Below the pieces are notes generated by a model, which was not told the origin of the DNA, made no database searches, and saw only the letters and a list, made by a program, of their open reading frames with translations. The position numbers and the translations under genes were made by a program. A DNA stretch of 64,000 nt. It comes from Adineta ricciae (taxonomy: Eukaryota > Rotifera > Eurotatoria > Adinetida > Adinetidae). This document shows, piece after piece, positions 54,770-64,000 of this stretch (position 1 is its first letter; each line of letters opens with the position of its first letter). The DNA lies in assembly GCA_905250025.1 (NCBI GenBank), contig CAJNOJ010000076.1, forward strand, positions 310,001-374,000, read 5' to 3'.

Positions 54770-57702
54770 ATGGTTTACTTTTCAATCCGCGCACATTGCT
54801 TAGCTCACGAACGAGAATGGACCAAAGAATATCTGAACATCGTTGATTTAAGACGAGACGTATTCGAGCAATTTCAAGCATTGAACTTGAACGATGAATG
54901 TGCATTGATTGCTTATTACAACGAAGAGGATAAATGCGATCGAATACTCGATAGCTTAGATATTCTACCGACTGACAGAAAAACTGTTTTTGATGTTTAT
55001 CTTAAACGAGTAAGCTCAACTAATGAAGATCAGTTTTCATCTTCCTGTGTTTATAACAGATTTGGACATGCTGTTGCATTTGTTTTGGCCCGTTCGATAT
55101 CATCCCCAGTCGTCTTCCACTTGAGTGCAGTGAAAAATCTTGTAATATACAATATTGTACTGCATGTGTAGATATTATTTGTGAATTGCATAAGAATAAG
55201 AAATTCACTTGTATGTTTTGTATGAAAACGAACGATCGGCCACAACGAAATATTCTACTTGAGAATATTTTCCTTTGGAAACCCTATACAATGAGATATG
55301 GTGCGCAGAGCACCGAACGTTTAGAAACAATTTTCAATGGACCAAATTTATCGGATGCCATCCGTCGAATTGAATCACGGCGAACTCACATTCAAGCATT
55401 ACAGAATACTTTGGAACAAAGTATGAAAAATCTTGAAGACAATGAACTATCATCCAATGCTAAGACTTATTTGATGGAGGCTGAGCAATTGAATGAGAAA
55501 TTGACTTCATTCGTCAAACAATTAAGGTTATGTGAGAGAAATTTAAAAGGCGAATCGGTAACTCTTCGAGGACTGACAAATAGGTATCGTACGTACTTGC
55601 GGGATGGTTTTTGCAAAAAGCTTTCCAAACAAGAGGCAGCGTCATTTATTCTTCTATGTGAAAAACTTTCAGCTTTAGATCATGAAGCAATCGAACAAGT
55701 CATGACAGAAGACGAAGAAACCATCATCAATAAACCTAATCTGATCACTCTATATCAGGCAGATCGATTAAAAACCTTTGTTGTGAAAGAATCTTTGGTA
55801 TTTGTAAATGATATCTTGCAAGACATAACTTATCGACAAAATATTCTCGATGACAAACTACAGTATATCTCTCACTTGTATCTTAATTCGGCAAATCATC
55901 CATTTCGTACATTTTTCTCCGAACAGCATCAAAATGGAATAATGATGACGACATCTCTGAAAGATTTTCAGGAGAAATTTAACCGATTTCGTGATATTTA
56001 CAATGAAATTACAGTTATCATGCGTCAATATCGAGATGAACTAACGACAAATACAATAGATCAACATTTAACTGCATCGTCAAGCGAACAAATGGTAACA
56101 TTCGAATGTTCACGTTTGATACTTCTTTCTGAACTACTACGTTCGGAAACCGAACGTGCTAATATGAAAATTATCTTCCCACAATTGGCCAAGCTGGCTC
56201 ATCAATGGGAACAGAAACCAGAGATTGATCCTAAGATCTACGATTTATTTGTGGCACTCGAACAGGATCTGATCAATCTATATAATCCACCTGAAAAGTT
56301 AAGAAATCTGATTCCATTTCGAGTTGGATTTATTGGCAACATCAGCGTAGGGAAAAGTTCTCTAGTCAATCAACTGCGAAGTCGAAATTTAGCTTTCTCA
56401 TGTTTAAATCAAACACTATCGCCTACAGCTATCGGTCAATCGACTACAGGTTCTCTAGAGTTTAATGAACAACATCGATGTCCTACGACCAACCATGTGG
56501 TTACCATTCGTTATGTGGATATCGAAGGCTATTCTGATTGTAATACACAAGTGCAAGCCGCGTCATATTTCCAGCAGATACAGAAAGCTGATTGTGATTT
56601 ATATCTGATTTTATTTACTGGTCAACAAAACAGTTTCGAACGTAACTTAGAAAAACAAATCAATGAACGTTTAAATCGGCCATGTTGGTTTGTTCGGTCA
56701 AAAATTGACAAAGTGTTTGAAGAACATTTTCAAGAACAGCTCACGCGACGAAAACTTGATTATCCAGATATGAGCTTTGATGAAAACGAAGAAAATGAAC
56801 TTACTGAACAATTAATTGAAATGATTCGAGAGGAAACTAATGAAATATGTCAAACATTGCCTTCTCGAATCTTCCTGGTCAACTCTATCTGTTCGAATGG
56901 CAAAGAAAACAACGATAAGCAGTCTCAGAAGAGCAACTACTCATTTGATTTAGATATTCTAAGCGAACAACTAATTAGCTTTGCTGAAAAAATTGACATA
57001 GAAGAACGTATCAAACGAATGGCTGCAATGACATGTAGTCGTATCATTGGAACTTGTTTTCGCCAACGATGTTTTATCTCATTTATCAGCCATCAACTTC
57101 GTGCAGGTATTGGTGCAGCATTATTTCCTTGGGGTGATCAAATCGCACTTGTTCATACACGTTTTGGTATTCGTACAGCGATGGGAGTGCAAGATCGATC
57201 ATCGTTAGTTAGCCGCGTTTTGAAAAAAGTTGACACTTTGGAAAGTTTACTTCTCAAATATCAGTTAGGTATTTCTTCGAATCAACTGAAATCTGATCAA
57301 TTTGATTATTTGAAAGCACCAAAATCAATATCATTGGTCAATAGTGCGATATCGGATCAAGCTGATCATCGAACAACAATACAGTTTGGACAAGAAGCAG
57401 AACGAAGCACATCAATACGCACAACATTAGCTTCAGCTGCACCGTCCGGTGCAGTAGTTTGTGGAGTTGTAGGACAAAAAGTGGCAGCTGCTACTGTTGC
57501 TGTTGGATCGTTGAGTTATGGGGTTGGCGCCGGACTTTTAGGTTTAGGTCTTCTTGTTTCGATTCCTATTGGTGTTTGGAAATGGAAAAAAGCTGGCAAA
57601 GAAATACGTAATTATTTGGATGATATTTGTTCGGATTTATTAGTTATTTCAGAATATTTCATTGTTGCGATAATCAATTCACAAATAAATAACAAAGAAT
57701 GA
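54770..57702 (+). CDS. RING-like Cys-rich domain fused to an IRG/dynamin-like GTPase with C-terminal membrane segment
   Basis: Two exons (54770-55009, 55060-57702; intron 50 nt) give 960 residues. Residues 1-80 are charged and unassigned. Residues 84-134 hold a dense Cys/His pattern (C84 C85 C87, C103, C108, C113, C116, C121, H124, C131, C134), like a RING or related zinc fold. A helical, likely coiled-coil part spans about 160-490. The GTPase follows: P-loop GNISVGKS (506-513), switch II DIEG (567-570) and the base-binding SKID (627-630) in a FVRSKID-like context reminiscent of IRG immunity GTPases. Residues about 879-920 are a Gly/Ala-rich hydrophobic hairpin that could insert into membranes. 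I know no named family with this order. A membrane-active, ubiquitin-linked defence GTPase is an inference. Confidence 0.72.
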
Positions 57703-57719
57703 GATCGAACTCGATTTTC

Positions 57720-58849
57720 TTATGTTTTTGGTACGTTCAGTACCTTTCCGCTAGTCATAAACGAATAGATATTTTCTAATGTTGTTTTCGCTATGGAACA
57801 CAATGCTTCTTGTGTGAGAAAAGCTTGATGAGCAGTGAGAATAACGTTTGGATAGGATAATAGTTGTGAAAGTATATCATCTCCAATAATTGTTGAAGAA
57901 AAGTCATTGAAAAAGTATTTATGTTCATGTTCATAGACATCGAGACCAGCACCAGCGACTTGTCCAGATTTCAAAGCGTCAAGAAGTGCTTTGGAATCAA
58001 TCAAACCACCACGAGCTGTATTGACAAGAATAATACCTTTCTTCATTTTGTCTATCGTTCGTGCATTGATCATATGTTTTGTTTTGTGATCTAACGGTAA
58101 ATGAATTGAAAGGATATCAGCTTGAGCATAAATATCATCTAATTCTGCATATTCAAAACCCAAGGCATGTCGATCATCATCTTGTATTTTGTATAAATCG
58201 TAGGCCAATACTCGACAACCAAAACCACGGAATATTCGAATGGCGAATTGACCAATACGACCTGTACCTACAGCATTGAATTACATTTTCTTATCCCGTT
58301 TATTCATTTGTAACGAGAGCTGTCTTTACCGAGTACACCGACAGTCTTGCCATTCATATCAAATCCAACTAGACCATCAAGTCGAAAATCTCCATTTCGA
58401 ACTCGATCATACGCACGATGTAATCGACGATTCAGAGCCATAACCAATGCAACCGCATGCTCAGCAATTGCATTGGGAGAATAACTAGGCACGTATCCAA
58501 TTTCAATAGCAAATTCTTCGGCTGCTTTCAAATCAATATTATTATAACCAGCGCAGCGTAACACAATAAGTTTAACGCCAATCTGTTTCAATTTTTCGAG
58601 AACCTCACGTGAACCATCATCATTTACAAATATGCATATACATTCGTACCCATTCGCCTTTTTAGCGGAATCTTTTGACAGACGTTCGTGAGTATAGTGA
58701 ATTTCATATTTTTCAGGTTGTTTCAAATCCTTCACTTTTGTGTCGAAGGATAATTTATCATATTCTTTTGTACTATATATTAAAACACGATACGGGGTAG
58801 ATATCTCTGGATTGTGTGGTGTAGCTGATTCGTGAGTTCGGCGCTTCAT
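57720..58849 (-). CDS. ldhA: D-lactate dehydrogenase (D-2-hydroxyacid dehydrogenase), bacterial type
   Basis: Two exons (58330-58849, 57720-58267; 62-nt intron) give 355 residues, close to bacterial LdhA. The NAD+ fold begins at GKTVGVLGTGRIGQFAIRIFRGFGCRV (GxGxxG). The catalytic Arg is in NTARGGLIDS, the Glu in GLDVYEHE and the His in TAHQAFLTQEAL. The N-terminal substrate domain has LRCAGYNNIDL and PSYSPNAIAEHAVALVMALNR, both typical of fermentative D-lactate dehydrogenase. It reduces pyruvate to D-lactate. Animals use L-LDH and an unrelated FAD D-LDH, so this is a likely transfer that later gained an intron. Its stop lies 17 nt from the stop of the GTPase gene. Confidence 0.9.
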
Positions 58850-59117
58850 CAATGTATAAATAAAGTATCAAATAAACAAAGAATTAAAATAGAAGCTTAG
58901 CAACCTAGTTAAATTCTTATTCTGAGAAATTAATCAATATCATTGAGTTCTTTCGTATATGCTATACTGATACTTTAAAAACAAGCGTTTTTCATTTTCA
59001 AAACATGAATATATGATCATTATAAAGCTGTTTATTGTAATGTAAAATGATGCGTTCAATAAAAGGGAAGAAATTCGTACGTTACTCGCGGATTCATTCG
59101 TCGTCCATTTCGTGGTA
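58850..59117. other. Upstream of ldhA, no gene seen
   Basis: AT-rich; presumably the ldhA promoter. Confidence 0.45.
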
Positions 59118-59215
59118 CCTGTAGTCTAGCGGTGAGCAAAACAAGCTCACAGCCCTACAGGGAGGCCTCCAAGAATCTCGGTGGTATGGCGGCACCCGGA
59201 CATGCCAGGTCCTGA
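59118..59215 (+). ncRNA. Structured, tRNA-like or SINE-like element
   Basis: A GC-rich island in AT-rich DNA. CCTGTAG (59118-59124) pairs with CTACAGG (59155-59161), and inside it GTGAGC (59132-59137) pairs with GCTCAC (59145-59150). A 10-nt palindrome GGAGGCCTCC (59161-59170) follows, then GGAC/GTCC around ATGCCAG. TAGTCTAGCGG at 59122-59132 fits the Pol III A-box consensus fully. I find no good B box or anticodon arm, so it is not a normal tRNA. It may be a tRNA-derived SINE head, a vault-like RNA or a self-folding ribozyme-like element. Confidence 0.4.
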
Positions 59216-59229
59216 CTATGTGACTAATT

Positions 59230-61121
59230 ATGATATTTCAAAAAGTTGCATGGTTATGCTGATTGCATCAATTACAGATGCCTACTATTATGTGATTTCG
59301 TACGCAGATCCAATTAGTTAATTTTTGCTCGCTATGTGTGAATAGGATTGTATTAATAACAAACATTTTCGTGGATTTCAAAAAGTGACAAGTTGTATGT
59401 TAGAGATGGATCATCTGTTTATGAAATATCGTGAAGTGGTTGCAGTAGAAGAATGGAATAAGCAAAAGTCTATGGAGAAAGTAAGAGAAGAATCTGCGAA
59501 ACATGGCGATCGAACATGTACGATCGATAGGAAACTATCCAAAAAACAAAATGTGTGTAAGCGAACAAAAGACAATATGGCTAGAACATAAACGCATGGA
59601 ACTGATTAAGTTCATATATGAATAACTTTTTAACAGTGGCTTTGATTGAGCTTCATTATGAATAGCTCCACTATTTTTTTTTGTTTTACCATTTATTGTC
59701 AAACTCGAAGATGCTTGCATATGCGGGGAGGGATAGGGAAAAATTGTACGAGATACAAGTGGTGGGTGCGCATGCTCCAAGGTCAGCGTCTGTGATGTCT
59801 CGCGTATGTTCCTTATCTTGTTGTACCATGTTTTCTATGCCAGGCACGAAAGGTGGGAGCAGAGCTCCATTCATTCTCAGTTCGTTATAAATTTGATCCA
59901 TTCAATTAGTAGTGTTTCATGTCTCTGCATCTTTTTCTTTGCTCTGCTCGTTCTGAAGAAGTGTCTACTCTATTGTTTCTTTATTTCTTCATTGCGTCCC
60001 ACATGGATATATCTTCCATGAAGGGGCATTACCGAGATAATATTTGTTAGCCTGGCTCATTTGTCTCTTTATATATCTCTCACATAGAATTATCAAGTTT
60101 CTTCCTTAGTCACTGTATATATATCGTTTGCGAATACATATGAGCATCTATGTAGACTACAACGATGCACAATTTAGTTCATAAATGTGTCTAGATCAAG
60201 GGAGAAGGTAATCATCATTTTGAATGCCGTAGAATATACGAACATGATCGGGAGTGCACACGAACATTACATTGTGACTTTTCTTCTTAACTCGGTTACG
60301 TCCTATAAACTGTTTTTTGTACTTCGTTTTCTTCCAAATACCTATTTATACTTGTAACTCATCGTTGGCTTTGATATTTATTCAATATTTACTTTAACAT
60401 CATAATTCACCACGGGGCCAGTGAATTAAAAGACATGTAATTTGGGATTTTCGTCACCTAATATCGCCCTGATATATTTTATTGGTTTCAATCTTTTTTT
60501 GCTAAAATCTTATTAGCTGTAATCGGCAATTCTGATGCAGCACAATCATCACTTTCAATATCTACAACGAAGAACAATACCAGTTCGATATTGGACTAAA
60601 TTTTCAAGAAATCAATCACATTCTAATTTCATCATCGCTGAAATTACTGCATTAGTTGTATTATTCAATGTAAATGATGACACTAGTAATGAAGTAAAAT
60701 GAGTAAAGAAATTTGTATATTGACTAAAAACATGTTGAGCATCAAATGTTGTTCCACATAGATAGAATATTAAAGAGAGGAATAAGATTGGGCAACGAAT
60801 TGTATAATAATCAATTTTGAATATTATGAATGCGACAAAATCTTTTCTTTTAAAAGTAGGTTAACGTTAACTATAGATACTTATGATGCTGGTTTATTGC
60901 TGACTGAAGATATGACAGAAATAGGTTTATGTTTTCGTTTGCTGTTCTTTTTTAAATTTATTTTATTATCGGATCAAATACAACTTGTAGGTGTTTTGTG
61001 CACAAATAAGAAAGAAGGCACACATGCTGTTCTTACATTTTGTTTGTAAGTCAACGCTCATTCGAAAACAAAAAGAAAAAAACAAACGAGCTTGGTTTGA
61101 TTTGATGGTTCTTCTTTTCTA
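59230..61121. other. Long intergenic stretch, no gene supported
   Basis: Mostly AT-rich with short frames. On the minus strand about 60612-60862 a frame without a start codon reads as hydrophobic helices (DYYTIRCPILFLSLIFYLCG...). It might be a lost exon of a membrane receptor but cannot be supported. Confidence 0.45.
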
Positions 61122-62347
61122 TTAGTAGTTTTTGTTACCAACACCAACTGTAAGTTTCTTAGTTGTATTAGCAAGATGATCACTATATTCTTGAAATGGT
61201 GTTTTTGTGTACACTGTTTCTTTCCAAAGATCAGGTGTTAAATATGAATAAGTCATGGCCATAGCTGCGTATGTTGCTTTAGCTAAAAAACCAGAGCGCT
61301 AGATACAGTGAAAAGAAAGAAAACAACGAACCGAAATTGCCAAGTGTAGCGGTACATCCTTTAGCAGCTGTCCAACAATCTTGAATGCCAGCCATTTGTA
61401 AGAGTTTCTTTGGTACTGGAGCGCAGACAAGACTTGTACCACGAGGAGCTGGAATAAGACGTACAAGTACACTACCGCATTCACCAGTGACCTAAATGAT
61501 CATAAGCGAGATTAGAAGATCGTTTTTCAATATGGAATGAAACGTACTTTGCATGGTACCGTGTGTGGTGCACCGATCTTATTACCCCAATAGCCACGTC
61601 TTACGGGAATAACAGATAGTTTGGCAAGAATGATAGCACCACGAATGGCTGTTGCTACTTCTTTTGAGCATTTAACACCAAGACCAATATGGCCGTTGCT
61701 GTCACCGACTACGACAATAGCCTTGAAGCGAGTACGTTGACCGGCACGGGTTTGTTTCTGTACGGGCATGATTTTAAGAACTTCATCTTTAAGGCCAGGT
61801 AAAAGACGATCAATAATATCGGCTTCCTAAAGATGCATCCTCTTTTCTTCGAACAAAAAGCAATAAGTATGTGCTACAAACTTTGATGGGTAATGAGAAT
61901 AGATAAATTTCTTCCAACGAACGAATTTTACCATCGTTGACCAATCGACCTAATTTGGTAACAGGGACCCATCCTTTAGTTTCTTCTTTTGGGCGTTGAC
62001 CACGTCCACGGCCACGACCGCGACCACGACCTGAAAAGATCAATTTTGCATAGCAATTCTTTCCAAAAGCAAACATATTTCTATACCTTCACCACGACCA
62101 CGGCCTCGTCCTTCGCCTTCGCCACGGAAACCTTCGCCGCGACCTATAAACGTGAAACAAAAGTTTGTTCTAGAAAACTAATACCTTCTTCTCTGAAACA
62201 TACCTCCTTCAGCACGGCCACGACCACCTTCACCGGTACGTCCTGAAAGTCCAAAACCAATGTTGAAAATATGTTTTTGAACCGATCGCCTTCTCACTTA
62301 CCGCCTCGTGTGCCGAAGCCACCTCGAGTTCCGCCACGTTCTGCCAT
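61122..62347 (-). CDS. RPS2: Small ribosomal subunit protein uS5 (RPS2)
   Basis: Seven exons (62302-62347, 62204-62242, 62087-62143, 61882-62030, 61548-61826, 61332-61491, 61122-61282) give 296 residues (human 293). The Arg/Gly-rich N-terminus is built from four small phase-1 exons. Then come [25 protein letters not shown], the double-stranded RNA-binding-like S5 domain ([46 protein letters not shown]) and the C-terminal S5 fold ([48 protein letters not shown]). It sits at the mRNA entry of the 40S subunit. The acceptor of the last intron is TTTTTTAG before 61282; a nearer AG would break the family sequence. It follows TATDN1 on the same strand with 61 nt between the stop and this ATG. Confidence 0.96.
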
Positions 62348-62374
62348 ATTTGATCTTTTTCTTTAGATATTTAT

Positions 62375-62390
62375 CTGAAAATAAAACGAC
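62375..62390 (-). other. Trans-splice acceptor between TATDN1 and RPS2
   Basis: On the minus strand TCGTTTTATTTTCAG ends 27 nt before the RPS2 ATG and only 32 nt after the TATDN1 stop. A separate promoter hardly fits in this space, so the two genes look like one unit resolved by leader addition. Confidence 0.65.
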
Positions 62391-62408
62391 CCATGAGCGA
62401 CTCAAAGT

Positions 62409-63709
62409 TCATTCAGCAGAAAAAAACAATCGTTGTGTATTTAAATAGATCGTTTCACATAAGTCATCGAATGATTCTTGTTTACCACGAATCGAATGAA
62501 TAACTTCACAAATTTGACTATATAAATGGAAAAAGAGACTGATGAAAAATTGCAATTCCCACAGTGCAACTTACATAATCGTACACGGTTCGTTTCGATC
62601 TTTGATCATTTTTCCTGCGATCCATTTTTCTTTTTTTACCATGTCCGATGTGAACTGTGTCTTAACATGTGAATACGAAGCATGTGACTGTTTTATACCA
62701 CACCATGGTGCATCTACAGAATTCATCTCATATACTAAAGTACTAAACTGTCGGCAAACCTGTTTCGACAAGAATCTTTTCTAATGGTAATTGTTTGATC
62801 ACATCCAAGTTAGTCTGTGTTTTCATGGAACATCCATTTATACCAATAAAATAACCTAATTCAATAAATTTTAATGCCTCCTCAAGCGTACCATCGAATG
62901 AATGAACCTAATCGAAATCAATATATACCAATTTTCATTACGATGATATAACGTACTACTCCGCCAGCTGTAATTTGATCACGATATTTATGGAGGATAT
63001 CGTAGAGATCTTTCGATGCTGCTCGATTGTGAAGAAATAGTGGTTTGTTCAACGTGATCAAATGTTTAAGCTGAAATTCAAAATAACTAATTAAACAAAA
63101 GATTAAAAGAAGGTTTATTGAGAAATACATACCGTTTCTGTTGGTCAATATCACAAAATTGCGTTCGTTCATAATCCAAACCAAATTCACCGATGGCAAC
63201 AATTTTCTTCGGATGTTTCTGAAACAACGCCATCATTTGATTCAGAATTTCGTTTTCATTCGAATCATTGAACTCATTACATCGAGTAGGGTGATAACCA
63301 CATGTTGTAAACAAGTTGTCTATACAAATTCGATCCATACTGAGCGACAAAAGTTTCACATAGAACTAACCATGTTTTGCACATAATTCTAAAGCTTGAA
63401 TTGTTTCCTGATGCGTTCCAGCAGTGATGATGATCTGAAAAAATCAAAAGAATGAGAAATCAATGGCACGAATGGATCATTCTACTTTGTCGAGTCCAGC
63501 TTGTAATGCTCGAATAATGACTTGATCGAGATCAGCTAAAGACGATCACAGATGGGTTTGACCTCATCCGACAGTTTCGGTATATTCTTACACTCATGTT
63601 TCTTTGAGTTACCATAAATGCCTTGGTACATGCCATCTGCAAGGAATGAGCTTTAATCTAGTGAATTCGATCGAACTGTTATTCATACCAGTTAGATTAG
63701 CACCAATGT
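62409..63709 (-). CDS. TATDN1: TatD-family deoxyribonuclease TATDN1 (first exon not found)
   Basis: Exons 63689-63709, 63592-63636, 63486-63535, 63371-63434, 63133-63319, 62957-63086, 62760-62907, 62575-62713 and 62409-62517 join in phase. The protein begins with DIGANLTDGMYQGIY and includes TTCGYHPTRC, KKIVAIGEFGLDYERTQF, KPLFLHNRAASKDLYDIL, GGVVHSFDGT, GYFIGINGCSMKT and KILVETDAPWC. These carry the TIM-barrel metal ligands (GExGLD Glu, the LFLH and VHSFDG His and the ETDAPW Asp). TatD enzymes are Mg-dependent 3'-5' exonucleases acting in repair and apoptosis. The first coding nucleotides (Met plus a few residues) must lie upstream of 63709, possibly beyond the window. It uses a 21-nt exon, and the acceptor at 63087-63088 was chosen because it restores YFEFQL. 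Confidence 0.9.
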
Positions 63710-64000
63710 CTAAGAAAGAATATGGAAAAAGGTTATTCGCTCTTATTTTGGTTAGTCACTGTTGAAATTGAGAAGAACCTTGTTTTATTCGATACGTTTT
63801 GGTGAATTAGTTACATCCTTAGAATTCATTGGAGTAATCCTTTCTCGACTAATTCTCCCTTTCGCGTGTTTTATGTTTCTATTTAACATTAAACGAGTTC
63901 TGTTTCACTTTATTTTCTTATCAGGAAAAAGGAGAAGAAGAAGAAGAAGAAAACGGAGAATTTTTTTTCTTTTACTCCTCTTTTTCTTCTCTTTCTAACG
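63710..64000. other. Right-edge sequence, no gene assigned
   Basis: It should contain the TATDN1 first exon and/or promoter, but no clear Met-exon with a matching phase-1 donor was found. A GAA-rich run lies at about 63930-63955. Confidence 0.4.

Noticed and set aside
59118..59215. Hammerhead or HDV-like ribozyme
   Set aside because: The hammerhead core CTGATGA...GAAA is absent, and the HDV double pseudoknot could not be drawn by hand.
59385..59591. 68-codon plus-strand frame
   Set aside because: Charged and without motif; no splice acceptor or coding support around it.
60612..60862. Hydrophobic minus-strand frame resembling receptor helices
   Set aside because: No start codon, no clear splice sites and too short to assign. 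Noted only as a possible lost exon.

Overview
This is a eukaryotic window, most probably from a bdelloid rotifer. It is AT-rich and gene-dense. Nearly all introns are short (about 48-65 nt) with GT-AG ends. A candidate spliced-leader RNA gene matches the bdelloid leader as I recall it at 21 of 23 positions. Many genes start just behind a strong 3' splice site with no exon in front, as expected of trans-spliced mRNAs. A decayed LINE and three microbial-type metabolic genes carrying introns also fit a bdelloid. The species call is inference; the gene models come from reading the DNA, and every intron phase was checked.

Layout. 1-10.9 kb: the 5' exon of a cytosolic 5'-nucleotidase III, an intronless cytochrome P450, a sugar transporter of the MFSD4/NaGLT1 type, a LINE remnant and long non-coding stretches. 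10.9-21.3 kb: nephrocystin-1, an orphan 188-residue gene on the other strand, then CUL4, mitochondrial ribosomal protein mL44 and a MetX-type acyltransferase in a row on the plus strand. 21.5-22.6 kb: a tRNA-Gly cluster. 22.8-30.7 kb: rabenosyn-5 divergent from paxillin, which is followed closely by CCT7 and an orphan gene. 30.7-39.5 kb: a long regulatory-looking region, an MNT-like bHLHZip repressor, another tRNA-Gly, dihydroxy-acid dehydratase and NDUFV2. 40.2-43.7 kb: a membrane-anchored copine/VWA protein. 45.7-46.3 kb: U2 snRNA and a candidate spliced-leader RNA, sharing a 14-nt upstream element at the same distance. 46.6-52.8 kb: AMPK beta, a TFIIIC90-like protein and ARF1. 53.4-58.9 kb: three small orphan genes, a large protein joining a RING-like Cys-rich domain to a GTPase and a membrane segment, and a bacterial-type D-lactate dehydrogenase. 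59-64 kb: a structured tRNA-like element, RPS2 and TATDN1.

How they work together. Most genes are core cell functions (ubiquitin ligation, endosome traffic, focal adhesion, chaperonin, complex I, translation, energy sensing). Tight same-strand neighbours with a splice acceptor before the downstream ATG (TATDN1-RPS2, PXN-CCT7, CUL4-mL44 and the 53.4-57.7 kb cluster) look like units resolved by trans-splicing, and the leader RNA gene needed for that appears to be present. The most novel items are the SL/U2 pair with its shared promoter element, the RING-like/GTPase fusion with its small-gene cluster, and the intron-bearing ilvD, metX and ldhA homologues.
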